From: Smallanthus sonchifolius
Taxonomy: Eukaryota > Streptophyta > Magnoliopsida > Asterales > Asteraceae
NCBI GenBank assembly: GCA_023525975.1
Contig: CM042032.1
Location: forward strand, 74,422,260-74,486,259
Length of the DNA: 64,000 nucleotides
Direction of reading: 5' to 3'
Positions 21,066 through 31,274 of this stretch are shown here, in pieces; the stretch's first letter is position 1; each line of letters opens with the position of its first letter. The notes under the pieces are model-generated. The model made no database searches, was not told the origin of the DNA, and saw nothing but the letters and a program-made list of their open reading frames with translations. A program made the translations under genes and the position numbers.

Positions 21066-24000
21066 TTAAAAGATATAATTATTATCTTGTGGTAAATAAA
21101 TATGTATATCACATACACACAAATTCTCAAACAATTATTTATTTAAAAACCTCTAATTATGCTTAATATAGGTATGATTATTTAAATAGTAATGTTTATA
21201 TTTTTAAGTAATCATTTAAACATTTTTTTATCCATTCTTAAAGCATATAAATAATTAAATAAGGGATAATTATTTATACAAATACTTAAATAATTATTTT
21301 TAGGTAAATAATTATACAAACTTATTTATTTTTGAAGGTTACATATATTAACATTTAACACCTCTTTTATCTATCAATTAAGTAAAAAAAATTCTTTAAA
21401 TAAATAATCTTTTTACATAAAACAATTTATTTAAACCTTTTCCTAATCCACCATTCATTTATTAATCATTCTTAGAATAGTTATTAAAATGGATTCAAAC
21501 GTATTATTATAGTTAATTAGAAATTCTGATAACTTCTAATTAATTTTATAATCTATTTTATCACTATTATTTTAATACTTGTAATCAACGTAGATATTCC
21601 TAAAAACGTGTACAAATCCTAAATCCGACCCCAGATCCCTAGAATCTCAAATAGTCTTGAAAGTCCTTACTTTCATTTTCCATCAGACGCACATTGAGTC
21701 TAGAATACAAATTAACTATGTAGGTTGATTGTGAGAAATCCTCACGAGGCCCATCCACCATTTACAATTCATACAACCTACTAGTTTCATTACATGTGAG
21801 TTTACATAGCCCCTTTTTACTCTTTTTACTTTTGGTGTGAAACATGTTATTAACTATATTTTATACACAGTTCAATACCTTTGTTCTTATGCTTTACGTC
21901 TTAAACCACCTGGTGACAATTATATGTGTTCATGTCAGTACATTCATTAACTTGCAGCCCAAGCCTAAGGTAGTACATTTTATGATCATTTATACGGGAA
22001 TCCGAAACTATAACTTACCACAAAACGTTGACGGGTTTTGTTGAGTATCATCTTACTACTTGGTATCATTTTACCCCTTTTTCTTAAGATAGCAATCAGT
22101 TGGATTGCGTATCTAGTTTTCTATTACCAGGATTGAATTGTACGCTTGGAACCTTGTGTGTTTTCACATATATTCTTTTGACATGCTTTGAACATATTGA
22201 ATTGTAAACTATACTTAACTTTGTTTGGTGTCAAAACCTATGTTTCTCACCAACTACTTGTAGTTGACATTTACTCGCATGTTTCATGTGCACCTGTTTG
22301 AGGACTACTTGATCATATAGGACATGGACCTAGTTTCAATTAATTCTTATTATGTTATGTTTGAATACTTGTTTCCTTATTTCCAATTGTAATGAATGCT
22401 TTTAATTCGAATAATAAATATTATCATATTTAATAGATGATCATGTGCTTATGAACAACTGCGTCAGACCCGGCGTATAATCCGCCGACGGCCGGGGTGT
22501 GACGAGGAGGAGGAGGAGGAAGAGTCTCGCGGTACGCGAGAGAAGTGATTTGGGCCCCCGACAGTTTTGGCCTTCGCGGTACGCGAAGGGCCTGGTGGAT
22601 TGTCTCGCGGTACGCGAGGGACCTAAATTCCGCAAAACCCTAGAATTCGATTATTAGAAGATTTGTAATGCCATTATGAAGGGGGTTCGAGTTTTTAGCC
22701 GTCAGAAGACTGTTCTTGAGGCGATTTTGGGGTTGGAGAAGACAATTGGAGTTAAAGTTGGAGGCTTTTGATTCCGGGTTCGTTAGCTTAACGTATTCGG
22801 TTCCCAAGTTTCGATCTTTTGTCTTTGATTCATTAGTTGAAACGATGTTTGATACTTTTACTACTGTTTTGTTGGTTTTAAGTATGATTCTAGGCTAAAC
22901 TTTATAGACAGCCTAGGTCAATGATGATTGCTTGTTTAAAGATATGATTTTTATTCGGTTTTTGGATTCTATGTTATGGTTTGATGATTTTGTAAACAAT
23001 CTCAGTTCATTTGTTATGATGTTATGTATGCTTACATCTGATTCATGATTAATTATCGTTCCATATGTTTTTCTTGTTGAATGTCTTTTAGCTATAGTTG
23101 CATATCTAGGTCACCGACTGTGTGTTTGTGATTATTTTGTGGTTTACTACACGTAGTAATCCATAGGAGCGTTAATTGAGAGTCTATTAGATCTGAGTGT
23201 TCTTCTTATCTAGAAACCCAAAAGGTGATAGATAATTGGTTAGTCTTCGGTGTTTAGGATTCTGAGTGTAAACTGTCCGAGAGGAAGTTTCCTTAGGGTT
23301 CTGGTATTGTTGCTAGTCCGTGTCAGAGCGTGTTGATCTGAGATTACACCATGCATCTTTGATGTATTCTGGACAGTGAGACTGAGAGGTGATCTGTCAG
23401 TAGGGTACTTTATTGTCGTTGGAGAGACTGAAAGGTAATCCAACATCTGGTGAGCGTATTACATCTTTAGAGTTTCCTTCTGGTGACACCCTGAAAGTGA
23501 TTAGGGATCCACTATGTTATCTAGAGCTGTTATCCTTAGAAGCCCAGTTCCATAATAGTTTCCATAACCGGTAGAAGTCTGAGCCTTACAAGTAGGATTC
23601 CGACCTAGGTAGTGTTCTTCTTATCCTTGATATTTCCCAAGACCTTGTTTGATTGTTAGTGTCGTTCGTCTGTTTTCATAATCTTGATTTCATGAGTTTA
23701 ATCATTAGTATAGAAAAACCCCCAAACCAATATTCTTAGTTCTAGTCAGAGTCTAGTTTAGTTATAAAGTGTCTCTAGGGTTCGATAATCCGGTTTACCA
23801 TTAAGCTGTGCAACACTCGATAGGTACACTTGCTTGTCAGTGCGGTCTAGTTCATAGGTTTTCCAGAGTATTACTTAGGTGTCTATATTAGGTTTTTATT
23901 ATAGTTTTTATACACCGTCTGGGCGACATCAAGGGTCAAATGGGTGGAATTTGGTTTAGAATGGTTGAAAGTTTGTGTGAAGCTTAATAACCTTGTCTTG

Positions 24001-24606
24001 ATTAAGGGCAAATATCATAAGGTCTTGGGAGGGTGTGGAAACCTCAAATGGTGAATACGTAGACCTTAGATTACTAAACTAGTGTGAAATTGTTTATGTA
24101 ATCAAGTGGTCTCAATCAAGGAGCAACCGAAAGCATCAAACCCAAAAGGAAAGTGCTCTGCACTTACTTAGTAGTAGATAAGTAGTTTACATGTAATATA
24201 TTATATGGTAAATTATATTGACATGATGTATGTTGATTTTGACTTATGTGGTAATTAGTCAATTGTATGGTGAATGTGGTAGAATTTATGTAATTGACTT
24301 AATGCGGAGATTAGTCAAACTAAATGGATGATATGTGGTAAATTAGTGTAGTTGGCTTTAGGTGGTAATTAGCCAAACTAGACTAATGAGTGTGATTAAA
24401 TGGTGTGAAAGACTCATTGCAGTTAGAGTCAACTAAAATGTAGCATGTGGTAATAATAGACTAAAAATTGACTTAACATGGTAAAAGTCAATCGTTGGTG
24501 GTAAAACGTAAATTGATTGGTTACATGAAGTTGATTTAATTCATGGGGTGTTTAACATGAAGTCAAATATTTCACGGGTGGTAGTGAGGTCAAATACCTC
24601 ACCAGT

Positions 24607-25404
24607 GATTGAATAAGTTGACTATCAAGAACCGGTATCCGTTACCTCGGATCGACGATCTCTTTGATCAACTACAAGGAGCTTCGTGGTTTTCAAAAAT
24701 TGATTTGAGTCCGGGTATCATCAATTGATTGTGAAGGAGGAGGATGTTCCTAAAACGGCTTTCCGCACTCGCTATAGCCATTACGAGTTCACGGTAATGC
24801 CTTTCGGTCTAACTAACGCACCCGCGACTTTCATGGATCTTATGAATCGGGTGTGTAGACCGTTCCTTGATCGTTCCATCATCGTTTTCATTGATGGCAT
24901 CCTTATCTATTCGCGTAGCGAGGGTGACCATGCTTGTCATCTTCGTGAAATCCTTGAGGTTCTCCAAAAGGAGAAACTATTCGCTAAATTCTCCAAGTGT
25001 TCCTTTTGGCTACGGGAGATTCAATTCTTGGGTCACGTGGTAAACGCGGAAGGAATTTCCGTCGACCTTTACAAAATCAAAACGGTGAAAGGTTGGATGT
25101 CGCCAAAAACGCCCACGGAAATTAAAAGCTTTTTGGGCGTAGCGGGTTATTATCGGCGATTCAATGAAAACTTCTCTCGTATTGCCTTGCCGATGACGAG
25201 GTTAACTCGCAAGGATACAAAATTCGTGTAGGGTCCTGATCAGGAGTCGGCCTTTCAACTTTTGAAAGAGAAATTGACCAAGGCGCCTGTTCTTTCCTTT
25301 CCTGAAGGGACTGAGGATTTTGTTGTGTATTCGGATGCCTCACATTTTGGTCTTGGTTGTGTCCTTATGCAAAGGGGTAAGGTGATTGCCTACGCTTCTA
25401 GGTG
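24607..25404 (+). pseudogene. Gypsy reverse transcriptase-RNase H fragment, element F
   Basis: This is the polymerase core of a chromovirus-like gypsy element. The open frame starts abruptly at LNKLTIKNRYPLPRIDDLFD, fused to LTR sequence, and continues through GYHQLIVKEEDVPKTAFRTR, MPFGLTNAPATFMDLMNRV and the connection domain GWMSPKTPTEIKSFLGVAGY. The catalytic FIDD box reads FIDG at about 24890 (FIDGILIYSR), so one of the paired metal-binding aspartates is lost. TAG at 25229-25231 interrupts the start of RNase H, where a Trp or similar residue is expected. The RNase H segment shows VYSDASHFGLGCVLMQRGKV and ends at IAYASR. The right edge meets a minus-strand LTR across GGTGATTGC, present at both sides of the junction. 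Confidence 0.88.
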
Positions 25405-25610
25405 ATTGCGTACCGCAAGGGGGAGCCCCTAATGGCTCGCGTAGCGCGAGGGCTGCACCATCACAGAAAGTTTCTAGCCTTTTCTTGTTTTGCCTCGTTT
25501 GCTCGTACCTTCCCGGTTCTCGATCGTTTTAGCTTCAAAGTGATACGATCACCTACAAACCAACACACAACTCAGTAGTAAACATAAAGGACTCTAAATG
25601 ACTCTAAAAC

Positions 25611-28442
25611 TGTAATATTCGAGATATTCCGGCGTATTACTAAACTTAAAAAGTCGATTTCGTGTTAAAAACTATTTCCTTAAAAAGATAAAATATTAAC
25701 TTAATATATATATGAATATATATATATGTGATAAATATATCCATATATGTAAATATATATAGATAGATTCTTCAAACTTGGTAAATTGATAAATGATTTA
25801 AAAATAAATATAAACATATGAGACTTATTAGATTTTATAAAATAAATCTATCTTAATTATTTTATGAAAGTTCGGGGACTAAAACCGTCAACACCGAAAC
25901 TTACTTTGAACTGAGACTAAACTTTAAACATAAAGTGTTAAACCCGTGAAACCTAAGGGGCCTGTTTTGCCAAGAACCTAAACCCCCGAAACCCAGAAAC
26001 AGTCGCGAGTTCGAGTCCCGCAGAGGCCGTTTTGAGCCCCTTTTTCTCCGAAAACGCGATTCCGTCCACATTCATCGAACCTCGATGCTCGCCTGAGGCA
26101 TGCGATCGAAACCCAAGAACCATCAATGCTTGAACACGGCCCGAGACACGCATAAATTCAAATTTGGCCGTTCGAACATACCCGTGACCTCCCCACCTAA
26201 TCGAGCATTTAATGCTTGAATCCTCTATAAATATCGACCCGAACCCATTAGCAACATCACCCTCAAGCTTCCTAAACACCCAATTTAAGCGTTCATCACC
26301 TGCATTCTTCGATCCGGAGTCGCGACAGCCGAAGGCAAGCCAGAACCGTTCTCACTCGTTTCTTCATCGATTCAGGTAATTCGAATGCTCATTCTCTTCG
26401 TAATCATGTGTTAATCGAAAGCCCTATGTTTAATTCATCTAAAAAAGGGTTAATTGATGTGTATTTGGACGAATTCGGTTCTAGGGTTCATACCAAATTT
26501 GGGGATGATTTGAGCTTGTGTTTATAAGTTTTCTTTTTCAGATTATACACTAACGAACCCGTAGTCGGGATGGTTAGTATGTGTTTGTGTGTTGGAGACC
26601 CGGCCCCAGACCCGAGTTCGAGTCCAGGGAACCCGGTTTTGCCCCTCCTTATTCTTTTAGCCTTTTAAAACAGTTTTAAACAGTTTTATTAATTTTTATA
26701 AATTCTGTAAAGTTTTTATAAACTTAAAAATAAATCTTATTTACACTGGTTATATTCGGAGATATTTTAATTAATTTATTTTAGTTAAACTTGTAATGAT
26801 ATATTCTTTAAAAATAGTTTTAATCCCTTGAAAATTATAAAAGAAAGATAATTATAAACTTTATAAAAATTATACTTTAATTAGAAGTTAATTTATCATA
26901 CTCCCGACAATAAATAAATTTATTTGTTTTAAAACTTTAAATAAATCCTTTAAATAGAAAATTTATATGAATTTTCTTTAGAAAAGGTTATATAACTTTC
27001 ATATTAATTAGAAAACATAAACTTATGAGTCTTTACATGTTCATAAAATTTATACCTATTAATTTAAGACGTATTGTTTATAAACTTTTATAAAAGTATA
27101 AATCTTCAAAAAGAAATCAGAAACTTAAAATTTTATATATATATATATATATATATACACATACATATTTAAAACAAGAGAAGTAACTATACTTTACTTT
27201 TCTAAATAGTTATAGGTTTTTAAACTCTATAAATTAGAAACTTTAAAACATTGGAAACCCGTAAACCTTATAAACTTATGGTTTGCTTTTAGACTTTGAA
27301 AATATTTATAGACTATTAATTAAGATATAACCATTATAGGGAATGCTATTTAATATCTTATAAGCTTGTAAGCGTTACTATTTATTTAAACTTATTTATT
27401 TACAAGTTAATTTGTAAATGTTAATACTTAGAAACTCAAATAAATCTAAAATGATTTATGCTAAATTATAACTAGTCTAAAACTATAAATTCATTAAACT
27501 TTGAGATACAAGTCTTGTGTCATTTATTCAAAACCTTTATTTTAAACTTGATTTAAACTCCATAAACACAATTAATCTCATCTTCCATTGGAACCCTAGT
27601 CGAATCTTGAATCTTAGATACTTTGTCTTAGACTTTTTATTTGAAGCTTTAGACTTATATTCCTAGGCTTATTGTGAGGATACTCTCCCTCTCCAAGTCT
27701 TGCAAAACACTTAGTCTTGTCGGTACTCGTCATCATCCAAGTGAGTATACTTAGCCCCTTTTTCATTTACATTCTTTTGGGGTGAAACATGTTCAAACTT
27801 CAAACTTATACAATTCTTGTACAACTATGACTAGATGCTTATTCTTATGTTAAACTTGAGACTTGTATGCTTAGATTAAACTTAAAACTAGCATATTCAT
27901 TAACTTTGATCAAGCCTATGGTAACAATGATAGATCTATTGCATTTGACCAATCCACCTTGATTGATTGACCCTTCGGGGGGAGCCCTTGGTGTTTTTTA
28001 CTAAACCAAAACTTTGAGACTTGAGACTTATAAGGGTAACCTGTGGGTTATGCCTAAACTTGGTTGAGGATTGAATGTGCACAATGTTTAAGATACTTGT
28101 TTTCTCATGCTTACATTATAGAATGCATATATCATAGTGAATTATAATACTTTCAAATACTTGTTAAACTGTGTCAAAACCTTTGTATCTCACCAACTAT
28201 TTTGTAGTTGACAGATTCTTTCACATGTTTCAGGTTCTACATCATGAGACTTGTTTGTGATCACATAGGACGCTTTGGACCTAGACTTCATATTAAACAA
28301 ATGTTGTATACTTGTTATTTCCTTTGTATTGAACCTTTGAATATATTATTAATGAAATATTAAAACTTTAATAGTCAACCTTGTGCTATTGAACAACCGC
28401 GTCCGCCCCGACGTATAATCCGCCGTCGGTTGGGGTGTGACA
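25611..28442 (+). mobile_element. Solo gypsy LTR I
   Basis: It starts TGTAATATTC and ends GGGGTGTGACA, 2832 bp, flanked by AAAAC (25606-25610 and 28443-28447). There is no internal coding sequence. It resembles LTR E at the 3' end and the LTRs of element C in layout: B-box-like motif, long AT-rich middle, CACCAACTA-type segment and TGTGACA end. It carries two GAGTTCGAGTCC motifs (about 26008 and 26622). Confidence 0.85.
26555..26640 (+). other. tRNA-like segment in LTR I
   Basis: GGGATGGTTAGTATGTG resembles a Pol III A-box and GAGTTCGAGTCCAGGG resembles a B-box about 55 bases later. No closed acceptor stem is visible, so this is not a tRNA gene. Confidence 0.4.
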
Positions 28443-28503
28443 AAAACTATATTAAAACGCCATGAAAATACAAGTAATAAGAGGTGTGTTTTGCAACACA
28501 CGA

Positions 28504-28887
28504 GACACCTAAATGGGAGACCTGGGCTTGCTATTTATAGGCAAAGAGTTGGGGTTTGCATGGGCATGCATTCAAATGCATGGTTGTACATTTGGTCCAC
28601 TGGTACACTTGTACTTTTGTAAGGGAATGTTTTACTTTTGGGGGACACAGGTACAACGGAAGAATCTCTAGATTTTATGATGCACACGGGTATAATGCAT
28701 GACCTGGTTTCTGACTTCCACATTTTCTTGGTCTTTTTCGCTTCTTTTTGTTCGGAAAGCCGTTTAACCTGCAAAAAATAAAATATATGCAAATTAAGTA
28801 GTATTTGTAATGTTTTTATTCAATAAGTACCATAATATGATGATTATTATGAATATAAAATATGTACAATTTTGGACATATCAGAGG
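28504..28887 (-). repeat. Minus-strand LTR fragment X
   Basis: On the minus strand it begins TGATATGTCCAAAATTG at 28887. It passes a TTTTTGCAGGTTAAACGGC segment typical of the early part of Tat/Athila LTRs and a TATA box (CTATAAATAG, 28531-28540). It stops at GTGTCTC where the minus-strand Athila LTR begins. So the Athila LTR is probably inserted in it. Confidence 0.55.
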
Positions 28888-29231
28888 TCCCTATAACTAC
28901 TTTTATTTACTAAGCGTGTTAAAATTGATGTTGTGATTTTAGGGAAAGTTTCGGAGTGATCTCGGGTCTCGCCTAAAGTGGATATTGGATACTTAAAGTT
29001 GATTTTGAATGTTTTTTGGTTTAAAACTAATCCCGTTGTAAGGAAAACAACATGTTTAATGTCTTTTGGATTTGTGGTGGTCTTGTTTAGTTCTTTTTCT
29101 TTTGGAAATTTGTGGGTGTTACATATTGTTTTGTAATGGTGAAACCATGTCGAAAATGGTAAATGTATGTAAGGGACCTAACTTTCACTTGTTTTGAAAG
29201 TTTAAATTGTTTTTAAAATCCGGGTGTTACA
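28888..29231 (+). repeat. 5' LTR of element A, 5'-truncated
   Basis: From GAGGTCCCTATAAC to GGGTGTTACA it aligns with 46755-47110 of the 3' LTR with scattered substitutions. The first 270 bases of the LTR are missing, replaced by minus-strand fragment X. Confidence 0.85.
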
Positions 29232-29550
29232 ACTTGGTATCAGAGCAATGGTTTGAGGGATTTGGTGTGCGAGACACTGATCTCAAACCTATAATGTTCT
29301 TGATATGGTCGGAGAAATTAGAATCCAATGATGGCGTGACCGAGACACGGAGCTTGAAAGGCGAGGTTAGTATTGAGTATTGTGTTATTTGTTAAAATTG
29401 GTGTTCTAAGTGAACTAATTGTGCCGAAAGCTGTTAGGGGATTTATTATATGGAGATGATGAATGTAATTGGACATATTACATTATCAATCATTCTTGGC
29501 CAGTATGATTCATAATGCAACATGTGTGAGTGCTTTCATGATAATCATAT

Positions 29551-31011
29551 TGTAACACCCCCGATAATTACCAAGTAAAATAAAGGCTAAAAATATCAAA
29601 AGACAAAGTTCAGGGGTTAAACTACCCGTTCTCCAAAGATGGAGGACTAAAAGTGAAAATTCTGAAAATGGGACGGATGTCGGACCGACTTCCAATACAT
29701 ATCGGTCCAGTATGTGTTAACGAAGGTATGAATGAGGTGTTGACACGTGTCCTATGACTCATTGATTGAAATCTGACGCGTGGCTCGATAGCGGACCGCT
29801 ATCCAGAACCATAACGGTCCGCTAGCCGCAAAGCGGGTCCAATAGGAGCAGGGCGCGTGTAGGGTTGATGCAGGCAGGACGATAGCGGACCGCTATCCCC
29901 CTGCATAACGGTCCGACGTAGGTCCGATTTCACCCTATAGATAGATGGATAGAGCTCGATCATTTTGCACATACAAACACTTTCAGTTTCACACACCTAA
30001 GCTCTCGTAGCTCGATTCCCGAGGTTCTGGTCCGCTCTCGAAAGTCCGGTTTCTCTTAATTCGTCCACAAATTGCCATAAATAGTGCCGAGGTAAGGTTT
30101 CTAAACACCCTGAGGTTTCTTCATGTAAACCTAAGATAAGGGTATTGATTATATAATGTCGAATATGATCTAGGGCTTTGTCAAAGTGTTGATTGTTATA
30201 TTCGATACAGGAGGAGGATCTGCTTTAGGTGAGTTCCTCTGAACTGTGCTTTATAAATGTTTTGTAAATGAGTTTTATCTAAGATCCCAATACTATACGC
30301 GCATATATCCTATAATAAGTACTTATTATGGCCATGATTGGGGTGGGACCTAGGGACAAGACCGATCCTCTTGTTTGAGATCTGGTATATATGGGACAAG
30401 CACGCTGTAAGGTCTCTTTATATATGTATGTTGTAGACTCAGAACCCGAGTAAAGAAGAGGTTACTGGGTGATGGATTGGAGGGGATGGCTGTAAGACCC
30501 AGATGATGCATTCATACCTGTATCAAAGATAACCGTAAATATGATTTTGTTTATGAACTCACAAGCGTAAGCTGATCCAAAATGTTTTTGAGCACAGGTG
30601 AACCCTAGCATGTAGTTGGCATTCCAGGAGATGTACAGATGTTTTGAGATAGGGATGACTGAGGACAGGTTCCTGTGTGACCATAAGGTCTGAGTGGATG
30701 GCATGATTCTTCGTGAGCTATAAGTCCAAAGTTTGTTTATGTTGTATTTTGCGAGTCAGTCCTTATTATAGAAACGTTATGAAATGAAATAAGTTATGAT
30801 GTTAAGTCTTCCGTTGTATGTTTTTTTTGTATCAACGTCACAGTAACTAGAATGCGACCTTCAACCGGTATGTAGTTATCTGACGGACGAAATGTTCTGT
30901 CTAGGAAAAAGCGGTGTATAAATCTCTCCTAGACCCATCGCTCTTACCTGGGAACATATCTATTGGAGGTACTATTTTGGTAGATTACTGTCCTGTGTTA
31001 CGGATGTGACA
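29551..31011 (+). repeat. 5' LTR of element B
   Basis: It holds two copies of the perfect palindrome GATAGCGGACCGCTATC (29788 and 29881) and related ACGGTCCG half-sites. The promoter position reads CCTATAGATAG (about 29934), where the 3' LTR has the better TATA box CCTATAAATAG. It ends TGTGACA before the primer-binding site. Confidence 0.92.
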
Positions 31012-31014
31012 AGT

Positions 31015-31027
31015 TGGTATCAGAGCC
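31015..31027 (+). other. Primer-binding site of element B
   Basis: TGGTATCAGAGCC, three bases after the LTR, is the methionine-tRNA site. Confidence 0.9.
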
Positions 31028-31274
31028 GCAGTTTAAGGGATTTAGATACTAATAGGAAAGATTAGTATCTAGACTTAAACTAAAAACTCTGAGAATAGCT
31101 GGAATGCCAACAAGATATAAGTTGAGATGATGATTATCATTATGAATATAACAGGAGATGTCGAGAAAAAATATATTAAGTACATTCTTAGCCAAATGTC
31201 TTTAATTTCTGACTTTCTGGATCATAACCAGTTATACGAATTCTGATATCATACATCTGTGTACGTAGGTTACG

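Larger units (their letters stand above)
19291..22504 (+). mobile_element. Solo gypsy LTR E
   Basis: It starts TGTAACATC and ends GGGGTGTGACG, flanked by AGGAG (19286-19290 and 22505-22509). The GAGGAG-rich target makes the exact border ambiguous by a base. No internal element sequence is present, so an ancient full element was reduced to one LTR by recombination. Its last 300 bases resemble those of LTR I (25611-28442): TCTCACCAACTA, GTAGTTGACA and GTATAATCCGCCG. So the two are the same broad family. It contains a perfect B-box-like GGTTCGAACCC at about 20645 and a 109-bp tandem duplication. Confidence 0.8.
13846..23932 (+). mobile_element. Athila-type gypsy element D (gag-protease only)
   Basis: The element starts TGATGTAGTGC at 13846 and ends ACATCAA at 23932, flanked by identical GGGTC (13841-13845 and 23933-23937). 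The 5' LTR is 13846-15486, and the 3' LTR is 19068-19290 plus 22510-23932, split by solo LTR E. Removing E gives about 1646 bp against 1641 bp for the 5' LTR. The primer-binding site and the gag/protease order are Athila-like. There is no reverse transcriptase, RNase H, integrase or env-like frame, so it must have moved in trans. It is inserted in the LTR of element F. Confidence 0.9.
19068..23932 (+). repeat. 3' LTR of element D, split by solo LTR E
   Basis: The two parts are 19068-19290 and 22510-23932. The interruption falls inside the GAGGAGGAGG run next to the CGCGGTACGCG palindromes. The first dinucleotide is changed (TAATGTAG against TGATGTAG in the 5' copy). Three further palindromes lie at 22525, 22572 and 22603. 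Confidence 0.88.
13126..25404 (+). mobile_element. Gypsy element F, internally deleted, split by element D
   Basis: It begins TGTAACGAACC at 13126 and the LTR is interrupted at 13845 by element D. Element D's target duplication GGGTC marks the resumption at 23938. The LTR continues to about 24606 and is then joined directly to the middle of a reverse transcriptase gene. So everything from the primer-binding site through protease is missing. The right end breaks at 25404 against a minus-strand Athila LTR. The second LTR is not in the window. Confidence 0.7.
25405..28503 (-). mobile_element. Minus-strand Athila LTR fragment, split by solo LTR I
   Basis: Read on the minus strand, it begins near 28503 with GTGTTGCAAAACACACC, the LTR start seen in element K (57004). 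It passes through GTTTTAGAGTCATT and reaches CTCGCGCTACGCGAG at 25436-25450 and CTTGCGGTACGCAAT at 25405-25419. The two parts are 28448-28503 and 25405-25610, separated by solo LTR I and its AAAAC duplication. Only the first part of the LTR is present; the rest is lost at 25404. Confidence 0.7.

Noticed and set aside
13080..28500. A new accessory system or gene cluster in the gene-poor central region
   Set aside because: All long frames there resolve to gag, protease or reverse transcriptase pieces of LTR elements with identifiable borders.
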